Under the pieces are notes generated by a model. The model saw only the letters and a list, made by a program, of their open reading frames with translations, had not been told where the DNA came from and did no database searches. DNA of 64,000 nucleotides from Escarpia spicata (lineage: Eukaryota > Annelida > Polychaeta > Sabellida > Siboglinidae), in NCBI GenBank assembly GCA_963995525.1, contig OZ023207.1, positions 186,001-250,000 on the forward strand, given 5' to 3'. Shown one piece after another: positions 46,183 through 56,589 of this stretch (position 1 is its first letter; each line of letters opens with the position of its first letter). The position numbers and the translations under genes are program-made.

Positions 46183-48690
46183 TATGTGAATGAACGTTTA
46201 TTCAACAACAACAACAACATAATACATGCACAGTATGGTTTGCTGCTGCTGCTGCTGCTGCTGAAAGGACATAGCTGAAGTCATAGACTTATGTGTTGCT
46301 ATGCCCTACTCATACTAAGAAAACTGAATAAATACAACAGGAATTATAAATAAATCACAAAATAATATTCACAACTCATATATAAACTGTTTACTATAGT
46401 GCTCGTGTTACTGTTACATAGGTTTAATAAAACGTCACCTTCAATTAGCAATTCACAAATATGTAGAAAGTAATGACAACTTGATTGCTTTTTAAAATTG
46501 TGTTAAACTTGGAAGCTGAGTCAATTTATTTGGTAAATTGTTCCACGTTTTTATACCCTTGACGGTGATTGACAGCAGTCGGAGGGTGGTGTTTGTCTTT
46601 TTAACATAGAACAATTTGCTTTGTCTGGTATCATGTATGTGTATAGCTGCGGTTGGTTCAAATAATGCTTGAACACGACCATTTAAAGAATGGTTGTTTG
46701 CTTTATAAAGTATGATCATAGTCTTGTATTTAACTAAATCATGAAATTTAAGCATGTTTGAGAGATGGAAAAATACAGATGTATGATCATGGTAATTAAG
46801 ATTATAAATAATCCGTATAGCTTTTTTCTGTAACATAAATAGTTTTCTGAGTCTAGATTGATAAGTATTTCCCCAGATCTCACAGCAATATGACATATGT
46901 GGTTCAACAAGTTAATTATATAATGTGTGTAACGCTTGACAATCAAGAACATGCCTAGTTTTATACAAAACTGCTATGTTTTTTGATACTTTTATTCAAT
47001 CATTTTTATGTGTTCTCTCCATGTTACGTTTTCGTCAATGGTTACTCCAAGGAATTTAGTATATGATACCTGCTCAATGTTTGTCCCATTCAAAACTATA
47101 TTCACATCTGTTCTAGGTTGCTTTTTATTGTTGAACATTATAAAATGTGTTTTGTTCACATTAAGTGATAATTTGTTCGCTCGAAACCACAGGTCTAGTT
47201 TTTTTTAGTTCGTTGTTAATAACAGTGCTTACTTCATCTGTGTTACTAGCGGAAAAAAAAATGTTTGTATCATCAGCAAACAAAATAATATCAAGCAATT
47301 TTGAGACTTCACACATGTAATTTATGTACAGAATAAATAATAACGGGCCAAGGATTGAACCTTGCGGGACTCCACACTTGATTTCCTTTTGTTCTGAGTT
47401 ACTGTTGTTATAGCATACATATTGTCTACGGTTGGTTAAGTAGCTTTATATCCAATCCAGAGCCAGACCCCTTATTCCGTAGCATTGCAATTTACTTAGC
47501 TGTATGTTGTGGTCAACAGTGTCAAAGGCTTTTTTTAGGTCGATAAAGACCCCAATCGTGCTTTGGCATTTATCCATTGCGGAAGTAATCTTTTCCACAA
47601 ATTCTGTTAAAGCTAGTGAAGTTGAGTGATTACTTCTGAAGCCATATTGCCCATCTGTCAATATGTGTTGTGTTTCAATGAAAGACCTTAGCGTTTTGTT
47701 GAATATTTTTTCAAGTATTTTTGAAAATTGTGATAAGAGAGATATAGGTCTATAATTAGAAAATTGAAAACGGTCTCCTGACTTAAATATAGGAATGACT
47801 TTTGCTAATTTCATATCATTTGGAAATGATCCGCTGATCAAAGATCTGTTAAAAATGTGGGTTAGCGGTTGTACAATTTGCTTTATTACATGCTTAACTG
47901 TTTTCATGCTGATTTCGTCGTGTCCGTATGAAGTTTTACTTTTGCACCCAGACACAATTTCGAGTACTTCTTGCTCAGTAACGGGGGATATATACATTGA
48001 TTGTGATACAGTACGTTTTACAAAGTCGGTTGGCTTTGTTCCCGGGCAGGGTTCTATGAGGTTGGATAATTTAGTACCTATGTCGACAAAGAAATTTTAA
48101 AAATGATTAGCTATTTCTTTATTTTCTAATACTACTATGTTATCGCCAACATGAAACTTGTTCAAATATGTGGTATCAGATTTTCTTTTACCTATTATGC
48201 TGTTAAGAGTTTTCCAAGTTGCTCTTATATTAGTCTTACAATCGTCAAGTTTTTTTCTGTAATATTTTTTCTTTTCTAGACGTAATAATTTGGTTAACTT
48301 ATTTTTGTAATTTTTGTAGCGGATTTCTGTTAATTCTGTCCTATTCTTTAGTACATGTTATTCTTCTTTATGCAAGCGTTTTTTAGCCCTCTTGATAACC
48401 AAGGTTTATCATTCTTTTTTGTCTCTCCTGAATACGTTGTAGTTTTGACAGGACAGGCATCGTTATAAGTGTTACTTAGTATTTGCATAAAGCGCGAGAA
48501 CGCTAAATTAGGGTTGGACTCGTTCATTACAGTGTCCCAGTTTGCATAATTTAAATCGTGCTTAAATTTGTTTAATGAGTCCTCATCTAACGTCCTGTTA
48601 TATTTATATGTTGGATCATCGTTAATAACCGCATAAGTGCTGTTGTCACACAGGACGAAAATTGGCATATGGTCTGTAGCATCGCTTAAA
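46183..48690 (-). mobile_element. 5'-truncated LINE (Jockey/L2-like), minus strand
   Basis: The 3' end abuts a broken satellite unit at 46182. On the minus strand it ends with a (CAG)n run, then (TTG)n, AATAAACG and TTCATTCACATA. Coding runs from SDATDHMPIFV (the last endonuclease block, about 48680) through linker, RT and C-terminus. The 5' truncation is at about 48690, next to a short (AT)n tract. The satellite does not resume on the far side, so the insertion marks, or created, the array edge. Confidence 0.85.
46492..48690 (-). pseudogene. LINE ORF2 fragment: endonuclease end, reverse transcriptase, C-terminus
   Basis: Visible blocks: DHMPIFV of the endonuclease; linker with DKPWLSRGLKNACIKKNN; RT with FPNDMKLAKVIPIFKSGDR, SNYRPISLLSQFSKILEKI, QYGFRSNHSTSLAL, VFIDLKKAFDTVDH (47446-47997), KCGVPQGSILGPLLFILYIN and FADDTNIFFS (about 47250-47380); and a C-terminus with LFMLQKKAIRII and IKTWNNLPNKL (46492-46896). 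Stops and frameshifts at about 48348, 47450, 47220 and 46900 break it. The RT catalytic residues are all present. It is distinct in sequence from the LINE at 794-5933, though of the same general type. Confidence 0.85.
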
Positions 48691-48707
48691 ACATATATAT
48701 ATATATG

Positions 48708-49173
48708 TCATTTTGTTAGCAGCAGACTTGACTATTGCAATACCCTCCTTTATAATATCGCTAGCAAGGATATCACAAAACTTCAGCGTGTCCAAAATTG
48801 TCTAGCAAGAGTAGTTACAAGATCTCGTTTTTCTCGGTCTGTACCACTTTTGAAGTCTTTGCATTGGCTTCCTGTATGATATCGTATACTATTTAAGATT
48901 TGTACCATTACATATCAGGCACTGTCCAATAAGCAACCATCTTATTTGCATTCATTGCTTACTCCTGTAAGAAAACTTATCCAGCTTCGATCATCTAGTT
49001 CTGGCCTACTTTTTGTTCCTGGAGTCAACACTAACATTGGAACTAGGGCTTTTTCTGTTGCTGCACCAACTCTTTGGAATATGCTCCCTCTTAGTGTTAG
49101 ATTATTTGAAAATATTAACAAATTCCGTCGTCATTTTAAAATTTATCTTTACAACCTTGCTTATCCACCATAG
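48708..49173 (+). pseudogene. L2-like LINE ORF2 C-terminal fragment
   Basis: It encodes the typical C-terminal region of L2/RTE-neighbour LINEs: SSRLDYCNTLLYNIA, KLQRVQNCLARVVTRSRFS, LLKSLHWLPV, a stop at about 48880, YRILFKICTITYQAL, SYLHSLLTPVRKL, RSSSSGLLFVPG and FSVAAPTLWNMLPLSVR. It ends at 49173. There is no RT domain upstream, so it is 5'-truncated. It lies head-to-head with the 5' end of the previous LINE, separated by an (AT)n tract. Confidence 0.88.
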
Positions 49174-49601
49174 CTCGATACCCAGCACTTTGACCCATCT
49201 GTTGACCACTGGAATACTGCTTATGGATTTTGAGATTGACCAATCCTTTTGTTTTGATGTGACTCTGAGCTTGATTTCCAAGGATTTAGGCGCAATAGAA
49301 GTTATCTTATTATTATATACCAATAACAGTGAGTTGTCCGCTGATGGAAACCACAAGTGACAAACCACTCAACCTCCAACAGGTGTCACTGTGGGAACCA
49401 GCTTTAATAGGTCAAAATACTGTACTTTAGTTTGTTCCATGGGTGGGTCTAAGCTAGTACTGCTTTATTAATAAAGCTTAAAATATCTTTTGTAACTATC
49501 ATTCTCAAATAGAAGTTGGTTTCACATATTGTTTTAAAACGCTTCAAAACCTATGTAAATGGCATGGAAGTTTATACTTGCTCTAGTGTATGAACCCTAC
49601 T
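49174..49601. other. Probable LINE 3' UTR and unique spacer
   Basis: Sequence after the L2-like stop codon, probably its 3' UTR at first. No 3' tail could be placed with confidence. No gene seen. Confidence 0.4.
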
Positions 49602-51463
49602 CTGATCTTTCTCTTCGTTTTTCTCATTTCTACTGTGTCCAGGCTGCGGATCTTTCTCTTGGCTTTTTTGTTTCCACTGTGTCCAAGCTGCGGATCTTTC
49701 TCTTGGCTTTTCTTGTTTCCACTGTGTCCAAGCTGCGGATCTTTCTCTTGGCTTTTTTGTGTCCACTGTGTCCAAGCTGTGGACCTTTCTCTTGGCTTTT
49801 CTTGTTTCCACTGTGTCCAGGCTGCAGATCTTTCTCTTGGCTTTTCTTGTTTCCTCTGTGTCCAGGCTGCAGATCTTTCTCTTGGCTTTTCTTGTTTCCA
49901 CTGTGTCCAAGCTGCAGATCTTTCTCTTGGCTTTTCTTGTTTCCACTGTGTCCGAGCTGCAGATCTTTCTCTTGGCTTTTCTTGTTTTCTTTCTCTTGGC
50001 TTTTCTTGTTTCCACTGTGTCCAGGCTGCAGATCTTTCTCTTGGCTTTTCTTGTTTCCACTGTATCCAAGCTGCAGATCTTTCTCTTGGCTTTTCTCGTT
50101 TCCACTGTGTCCAGGCTGCGGATCTTTCTCTTGGCTTTTCTTGTTTCCACTGTGTCCAGGCTGCGGATCTTTCTCTTGTCTTTTCTTGTTTCCACTGTGT
50201 CCAAGCTGCAGATCTTTCTCTTGGCTTTTCTCGTTTCCACTGTGTCCAGGCTGCGGATCTTTCTCTTGGCTTTTCTCGTTTCCACTGTGTCTAGGCTGCA
50301 GATCTTTCTCTTGGCTTTTCTCGTTTCCACTGTGTCCAGGCTGCAGATCTTTCTCTTAGCTTTTCTTGTTTCCATTGTGTCCAAGCTGCAGATCTTTCTC
50401 TTGGCTTTTCTCGTTTCCACTGTGTCCAGGCTGCAGATCTTTCTCTTGGCTTTTCTCGTTTCCACTGTGTCCAGGCTGCGGATCTTTCTCTTGGCTTTTC
50501 TCATTTCTACTCTGTCTAGGCTGCAGATCTTTCTCTTGGCTTTTCTTGTTTCCACTGTGTCCAGGCTGCAGATCTTTCTCTTGGCTTTTCTTGTTTCAAC
50601 TGTGTCCAGGCTGCAGATCTTTCTCTTGGCTTTTCTTGTTTCCACTGTGTCCAGGCTGCAGATCTTTCTCTTGGCTTTTCTTGTTTCCACGTGTCCAGGC
50701 TGCAGATCTTTCTCTTGGCTTTTCTTGTTTCCACTGTGTCCAGGCTGCGGATCTTTCTCTTGGCTTTTCTTGTTTCTGCTGTGTCCAGGCTGCGGATCTT
50801 TCTCTTGGCTTTTCTTGTTTCCACTGTGTCCAAGCTGCATATGTTTCTCTTGGCTTTTCTTGTTTCCACTGTGTCCAGGCTGCAGATCTTTCTCTTGGCT
50901 TTTCTTGTTTCCACTGTGTCCGAGCTGCAGATCTTTCTCTTGGCTTTTCTTGTTTCCACTGTGTCTAGGCTGCAGATCTTTCTCTTGGCTTTTCTTGTTT
51001 CCACTGTGTCCAGGCTGCAGATCTTTCTCTTGGATTTTCTTGTTTCCACTGTGTCCAGGCTGCAGATCTTTCTCTTGGCTTTTCTTGTTTCCACAGTGTC
51101 CAAACTGCAGATCTTTCTCTTGGCTTTTCTTGTTTCCACTGTATCCAGGCTGCAGATCTTTCTCTTGGCTTTTCTTGTTTCCACTGTGTCCAGGCTGCAG
51201 ATCTTTCTCTTGGCTTTTCTTGTTTCCACTGTGTCCAGGCTGCAGATCTTTCTCTTGGCTTTTCTTGTTTCAACTGTGTCCGAGCTGTAGATCTTTCTCT
51301 TGGCTTTTCTTGTTTCCACTGTGTCCAGGCTGCAGATCTTTCTCTTGGCTTTTCTTGTTTCCACTGTGTCCAGGCTGCAGATCTTTCTCTTGGCTTTTCT
51401 TGTTTCCACTGTGTCCAGGCTGCAGATCTTTCTCTTGGCTTTTCTTGTGTACAGACTCCAGAT
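49602..51463. repeat. 45-bp pyrimidine-rich array, open in several frames on both strands
   Basis: About 41 units of 45 bp (ctgcagatctttctcttggc, ttttcttg, tttccactgtgtccagg). Because 45 is a multiple of 3 and most units lack stops, long frames exist on both strands: 572 codons on plus (49759-51477), and 422 and 297 codons on minus, plus several others. Translations are 15-residue repeats such as LQIFLLAFLVSTVSR (plus) and KICSLDTVETRKAKR (minus). Openness in five or six frames at once is what a stop-poor repeat predicts. No promoter, splice site or domain supports a gene. Confidence 0.93.
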
Positions 51464-51582
51464 TGTTCTCCCTGTAGTGGAGAATTAGCCCTGTATTAAA
51501 TTATATTTTTATTTCAAATTGTAAAACGTTACTTTTTGATACCACCTGATAGGTTGGAGCATAACTAAAATTGTTGGAGTAT

Positions 51583-52311
51583 GTGTACAACGATCACCCC
51601 CCTTGGGGCTGTGGGGGCACCTTTACGTAACATGTTTGGTCTGAGTGTACAACGATCACCCCCCTTGGGGCTGTGGGGGCACCTTTACGTAACATGTTTG
51701 GTCTGAGTGTACAACGATCACCCCCCTTGGGGCTGTGGGGGCACCTTTAAGTAACATGTTTGGTCTGAGTGTACAATGATCACCCCCACTTGGAGCTGTG
51801 GGGGCACCTTTATGTAACATGTTTGGTCTGAGTGTACAACGATCACCCCCCTTGGGGCTGTGGGGGCACATTTATGTAACATGTTTGGTCTGAGTGTACA
51901 ATGATCACCCCCCCTTGGGGCTGTGGGGGCACCTTTATGTAACATGTTTGGTCTGAGTGTACAATGATCATCCCCCTTGGGGCTGTGGGGGCACCTTTAT
52001 GTAACATGTTTGGTCTGAGTGTACAATGATCATCCCCCTTGGGGCTGTGGGGGCACCTTTAAGTAACATGTTTGGTCTGACTGTACAATGATCACCCCCC
52101 TTGGGGCTGTGGGGGCACATTTATGTAACATGTTTGGTCTGAGTGTACAATGATCATCCCCCCCTTGGGGCTGTGGGGGCACCTTTATGTAACATGTTTG
52201 GTCTGAGTGTACAACGATCATCCCCCTTGGGGCTGTGGGGGCACCTTTATGTAACATGTTTGGTCTGAGTGTACAACGATCATCCCCCTTGGGGCTGTGG
52301 GGGCACCTTTA
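51583..52311. repeat. 62-bp GC-rich array
   Basis: Twelve copies of a 62-bp unit with gtacaacgatcacccccctt, ggggctgtgggggcacc and acatgtttggtctgag blocks. The ccccccttgggg core is self-complementary, and length of the C run varies (5 to 8) among units, as expected from slippage. Unit length varies by 1-2 bp accordingly. The array stops and the 99-bp array begins within a few bases (ttattataccttagttggg). Confidence 0.93.
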
Positions 52312-53935
52312 TTATACCTTAGTTGGGTAGTGCCTATAGTTGATAGTATACATTAATTGCAGTGGTGCGTGATTCATTGGTTTATTAATACATTGCTGCT
52401 ATCTCTTGTTTTGGCACTAGTTGGGTAGTGCCTGTAGTTACATAGTATACATTAATTGCAGTGGTGCATGATTCATTGGTTTACTAATACATTGCTGCTA
52501 TCTCTTGTTTTGGCACTAGTTGGGTAGTGCCTATAGTTACATAGTATACATTAATTGCAGTGGTGCATGATTCATTGGTTTATTAATAAATTGCTGCTAT
52601 CTCTTGTTTTGGCACTAGTTGGGTAGTGCCTATAGTTACATAGTATACATTAATTGCAGTGGTGCATGATTCATTGGTTTATTAATACATTGCTGCTATC
52701 TCTTGTTTTGGCACTAGTTGGGTAGTGCCTATAGTTACATAGTATACATTAATTGCAGTGGTGCATGATTCATTGGTTTATTAATACATTGCTGCTATCT
52801 CTTGTTTTGGCACTAGTTGGGTAGTGTCTATAGTTACATAGTATACATTAATTGCAGTGGTGCATGATTCATTGGTTTATTAATAAATTGCTGCTATCTC
52901 TTGTTTTGGCACTAGTTGGGTAGTGCCTATAGTTACATAGTATACATTAATTGCAGTGGTGCATGATTCATTGGTTTATTAATACATTGCTGCTATCTCT
53001 TGTTTTGGCACTAGTTGGGTAGTGCCTATAGTTACATAGTATACATTAATTGCAGTGGTGCATGATTCATTGGTTTATTAATACATTGCTGCTATCTCTT
53101 GTTTTGGCACTAGTTGGGTAGTGCCTATAGTTACATAGTATACATTAATTGCAGTGGTGCATGATTCATTGGTTTATTAATACATTGCTGATATCTCTTG
53201 TTTTGGCACTAGTTGGGTAGTGCCTATAGTTACATAGTATACATTAATTGCAGTGGTGCATGATTCATTGGTTTATTAATACATTGCTGCTATCTCTTGT
53301 TTTGGCACTAGTTGGGTAGTGCCTATAGTTACATAGTATACATTAATTGCAGTGGTGCATGATTCATTGGTTTATTAATACATTGCTGCTATCTCTTGTT
53401 TTGGCACTAGTTGGGTAGTGCCCATAGTTACATAGTATACATTAATTGCAGTGGTGCATGATTCATTGGTTTATTAATACATTGCTGCTATCTCTTGTTT
53501 TGGCACTAGTTGGGTAGTGCCTATAGTTACATAGTATACATTAATTGCAGTGGTGCATGATTCATTGGTTTATTAATACATTGCTGCTATCTCTTGTTTT
53601 GGCACTAGTTGGGTAGTGCCCATAGTTACATAGTATACATTAATTGCAGTGGTGCATGATTCATTGGTTTATTAATACATTGCTGCTATCTCTTGTTTTG
53701 GCACTAGTTGGGTAGTGCCTATAGTTACATAGTATACATTAATTGCAGTGGTGCATGATTCATTGGTTTATTAATACATTGCTGCTATCTCTTGTTTTGG
53801 CACTAGTTGGGTAGTGCCTATAGTTACATAGTATACATTAATTGCAGTGGTGCATGATTCATTGGTTTATTAATACATTGCTGCTATCTCTTGTTTTGGC
53901 ACTAGTTGGGTAGTGCCTATAGTTGATAGTATACA
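52312..53935. repeat. 99-bp array carrying 3'-splice-site-like modules
   Basis: About 16 units of 99 bp starting gttgggtagtgcctatag (52322, 52420, 52519, 52618 and so on). Each unit ends with a branch-point-like ttattaatac, then gctgctatctcttgtttt and ggcactag. The same sequence, with ttttag in place of ttttggcactag, is the 3' end of the intron before the exon at 55906, so the array is a tandem expansion of that intron end. The first and last units share gttgatagtatac where internal units read gttacatagtatac. Confidence 0.93.
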
Positions 53936-54107
53936 TTAAAGGAAATAAAAACATCTATTGCTTGAATTCATGTTATATTACATCCTGCTATCTATTTCCT
54001 CGTCCACCAAGCCAAAAAAATCAAAAAAAATCAATGAATTAGAAATTCCACATTTTATGCAGTGCATCCGGATATTTTCGAATATGCACATTTTTGGTGC
54101 ACTTTTC

Positions 54108-54838
54108 GGTATGCCGAGATGTGACGTCACTTATGACTCGAACTCGCATCAGGCCGACCCTTTCCATGCATTCAGAGCATGTTTACAATTATAACTTTTG
54201 GGTCGAAACGAGCGTCAGAACGAGTTATTATGCAATATTCCAACTTAATACAAACACTAGTCATCATAGAGGAACAAGCAGTTATCTTACGGTTCCACAT
54301 GAATCGAATTTGATTCAAAACAATGAATGCGAATGGGCCTACAAGTCGACTAGGAACTTTCGCCGAGCTTGGGCTCGTTTTCAGAATAATTATATCGAAT
54401 GCAACCAACGGGAAATAATCTACACCAATAAACATACATAGCAAACATATATTGTATCCAGCTACATAAAATAATATGTATTATCTCATAATATCACTAG
54501 AATATCGATATATGAAGGAGTTGTACAATTTATCATAACAACTTAAATCAGTCAGAGAATTTCCGCTGGTCCCGCTAACTCAGTGGGTAGGCGCGTTGGT
54601 TACTTGTCATTTATTTTACAATCGGGCGACGCCGGTTCAATCCTGACAGCATGCAAACCTTTGATTTTCTTTACACTTTTTTGTTTATGTTTTCACGAAG
54701 TAATATAAACAAAATCATTTTATACCATAATGCACTGTTTCGTAAATAATTTTTATTTTTGTAGTAATTATTTATTCACCACAAAAATTAAAATATGGTC
54801 ATTATATAACGATGTTTCTTAATTTTATTTATCCAAAC
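54108..54838. repeat. Palindrome left arm
   Basis: It is about 90% identical by eye to the reverse complement of 54937-55650. Matching landmarks include gacgtcacttatgac, catcaggccgaccctttcc, gggtcgaaacgagcgtcag, aacaagcagttatcttacgg, caacggga(g)aataatctaca and taacgatgtttc. The short open frame at 54094-54441 has a mirrored counterpart in the other arm and is not treated as a gene. Confidence 0.88.
54566..54650 (+). other. tRNA-like sequence in left arm
   Basis: An A-box-like TAACTCAGTGGGTAGGCG is followed about 45 bp later by a B-box-like GGTTCAATCC, the spacing of an internal RNA polymerase III promoter. The acceptor and anticodon stems do not pair well and no credible anticodon loop is seen, so this is a tRNA pseudogene or tRNA-derived SINE head, not a functional tRNA. 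Confidence 0.62.
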
Positions 54839-54936
54839 AAATATAATGTAATGGATATATAATTTATTAATTGTAAATATATTGTACGGTAATATATTGT
54901 AATTATATATGTGAAAACAGATTGAGATCTGTCTGG

Positions 54937-55650
54937 ATAAATACAATTTAGAAACATCGTTATATATAATGACCATATTAAATTTTTTGTGGCGAATAAA
55001 TAATTACTAAAAAAATAATCAAACATATTTACAAACAGTGCATTATAGTATAAAATGATTTTGTTTATATTACTTCGTGAAAACATAAACAAAAAAGTGT
55101 AAAGAAAATCAAAGGTTTGCATGCTGTTAGGATTGAACCGGCGTCGCCCAATTGTAAAATAAATGACAAGTAACCAACGCGTCTACCCACTGAGTTAGCG
55201 GGATCAGCGGAAATTCTCTGACTGATTTAAGTTGTTATGATAAATTGTACAACTCCTTCATATATCGATATTCTAGTGATATTATGAGATTATACACGTT
55301 ACTTTATGTAGCTGGATACAATATATGTTTGCTATGTATGTTTATTGGTGTAGATTATCTCCCGTTGGTTGCATTCGATATAATTATTCTGAAAACGAGC
55401 CCAAGCTCGGCGAAATCTAGTCGACCTGTAGGCCCATTCGCATTCATTGTTTTGAATAAAATTCGATTCATGTGGAACCGTAAGATAACTGCTTGTTCCT
55501 CTGTGATGACTAGTGTTTGTATTACGTCGGAATATTGCACAATAACTCATTCTGACGCTCGTTTCGACCCAAAAGCTATCCTTGTAAACATGCTCTAAAT
55601 GCATGGAAAGGGTCGGCCTGATGCGAGTGTGTGTCATAAGTGACGTCGCG
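54937..55650. repeat. Palindrome right arm
   Basis: Inverted counterpart of 54108-54838. Differences include small indels and transitions scattered along the arm, so the arms have been diverging since the palindrome formed, or conversion between them is incomplete. Confidence 0.88.
55123..55208 (-). other. tRNA-like sequence in right arm
   Basis: Minus-strand counterpart of the left-arm copy: TTAGCGGG side, A-box-like TAACTCAGTGGGTAGACG, and a perfect B-box-like GGTTCAATCC. The two copies face each other, so transcripts from both would converge across the spacer. Confidence 0.6.
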
Positions 55651-55843
55651 ATACCACGTGATCGCCTAGCTCATTAAAATTTTATTTTCCGCGGGTATCG
55701 CTTCACAGACGGGCTTAAAATCGAATTTATACTACAAATGTATTTTTCTGTATTTGTTTAATGTTGTCAAATGTGACATACAATGTTAAACTTTGTGTAC
55801 ACATGGAAAAAGGATTTTAGCTAATGCCTTATTTTTATTTCCT

Positions 55844-55905
55844 TTAATTGCAGTGGTGCATGATTCATTGGTTTATTAATACATTGCTGCTATCTCTTGT
55901 TTTAG
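55844..55905 (+). promoter_or_regulatory. Intron 3' end: terminal 99-bp unit with branch point, pyrimidine tract and AG
   Basis: The rest of the transposon-split last unit. It contains ttattaatac (branch-point-like, about 30 nt from the junction), the pyrimidine-rich tatctcttgttttag, and AG at 55904-55905, directly before the exon. This is the functional form of the module repeated in the upstream array. Confidence 0.72.
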
Positions 55906-55924
55906 AAAGTACATCGTGAAAACG

Positions 55925-56434
55925 ATGGCTGCAGCTGCTCCAGCACCTACAGTGACTGGACAAGTTGTCGGCGATCTAGATGACCCCGAGTACCTGAACT
56001 GGTACAAGTCAAACAGAGCCCTACATTGTACCATTGATGTGCTGCGTGATGTCAGTTCAACTGCGATGCAGAGTTTTCACAACTCTCTGTTGGGTAGGCA
56101 TGGAAGTACGGCATGCAGTAAACCTTGTACACACAAGGACATCAAACCTGATTGGAAGCGACACAGTTGGTCCATTCCCTGCCCCAGTAAAGTGTGCTCT
56201 CAGTGGCTGGCCGACATAGTGAGAGAGAAGACCGAGAAATCAACCAGACTGAACTTTCAGAACTCGGATCTCATTCAGTGGCAAACAGAGCCATGGCAGA
56301 TTGCCAAGATTTACATGGACAGACAGGACATGGCATGCGTCAACCCGGCTGACACAGATCCTGCCGGAATTCTCCAGTTGTTGTTGAACTGCAAGCTATT
56401 CAAGAACATGGTTGACAAGACAAAAGTTGATGCT
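55925..56434 (+). CDS. CXorf38/DUF4559-like protein, first coding exon (partial)
   Basis: An exon at 55906-56434 with ATG at 55925 (Kozak-like aacgATGg) encodes 170 residues and ends in phase 0 at a consensus donor GTAAGT (56435). After an Ala/Pro-rich start come DDPEYLNWYKSNRALH, MQSFHNSLLG, a CX3C (ACSKPC) and CX4C (PCPSKVC) pair that may bind zinc, SQWLADIV, WQTEPWQIAKIYM and ADTDPAGILQLLLNCKLF. The order and spacing match the N-terminal domain of the CXorf38 family (DUF4559), often expanded in molluscs and sometimes followed by HEPN-like or other domains. The function is unknown; a role in innate defence is speculation. The next exon is not in the window. Family recognition is from memory and not searched. 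Confidence 0.75.
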
Positions 56435-56589
56435 GTAAGTTCACGTTCCTTTCATTCAAAGTATTATGTTGATTCAACATTTTGTAACATTGGAAAATGC
56501 ACAAATATCTCATTTTCAACATTTCTTATTTAACACAAATCAATGTTCATCCTGTATGTTACACATATAATTATTCTGATATTTATTAT
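56435..56589 (+). other. Intron start after the CXorf38-like exon
   Basis: Begins GTAAGTTC, a near-perfect 5' splice site. The open frame continues past it for 33 codons, but composition changes abruptly to AT-rich, and the phase-0 boundary falls where the family continues with different residues. The sequence then enters the 44-bp array. Confidence 0.7.

Larger units (their letters stand above)
53940..55843. mobile_element. TTAA-flanked element with short TIRs and a huge internal palindrome
   Basis: A 1904-bp insertion in the last 99-bp unit. The unit's single TTAA (in cattaattgc) is present at both ends (53936-53939 and 55844-55847), a TTAA target duplication. Ends are the 13-bp inverted pair AGGAAATAAAAA(c/t)...ATTTTTATTTCCT. 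Inside, arms at about 54108-54838 and 54937-55650 are inverted copies of each other around a spacer of about 100 bp. TTAA targets are typical of piggyBac-like (also Sola3-like) transposons, but no transposase is present and the terminal bases do not match the usual piggyBac CCC start, so the family is open. Confidence 0.85.

Noticed and set aside
49572..51477. Long open frames on both strands as real genes
   Set aside because: They result from a stop-poor 45-bp unit whose length is a multiple of three. Several frames are open at once and none has a domain, splice site or start context.
51656..52257. Minus-strand frames of about 75 codons in the 62-bp array
   Set aside because: They are translations of the repeat (APTAPRG-type) that shift frame with C-run length; no coding support.
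51583..52311. G-quadruplex cluster in the 62-bp array
   Set aside because: Each unit has only two close G runs, and the next pair lies about 45 bp away, so a canonical four-run motif is not met.
54566..55208. Functional tRNA genes in the palindrome arms
   Set aside because: The A and B boxes are present but stems and anticodon loop are not convincing, so only a tRNA-like/SINE-head call is supported.
54094..55637. Pair of similar frames of about 100 codons in the palindrome arms
   Set aside because: They are mirror images of the inverted repeat, with indels between arms that do not respect the frame; no recognisable domain.
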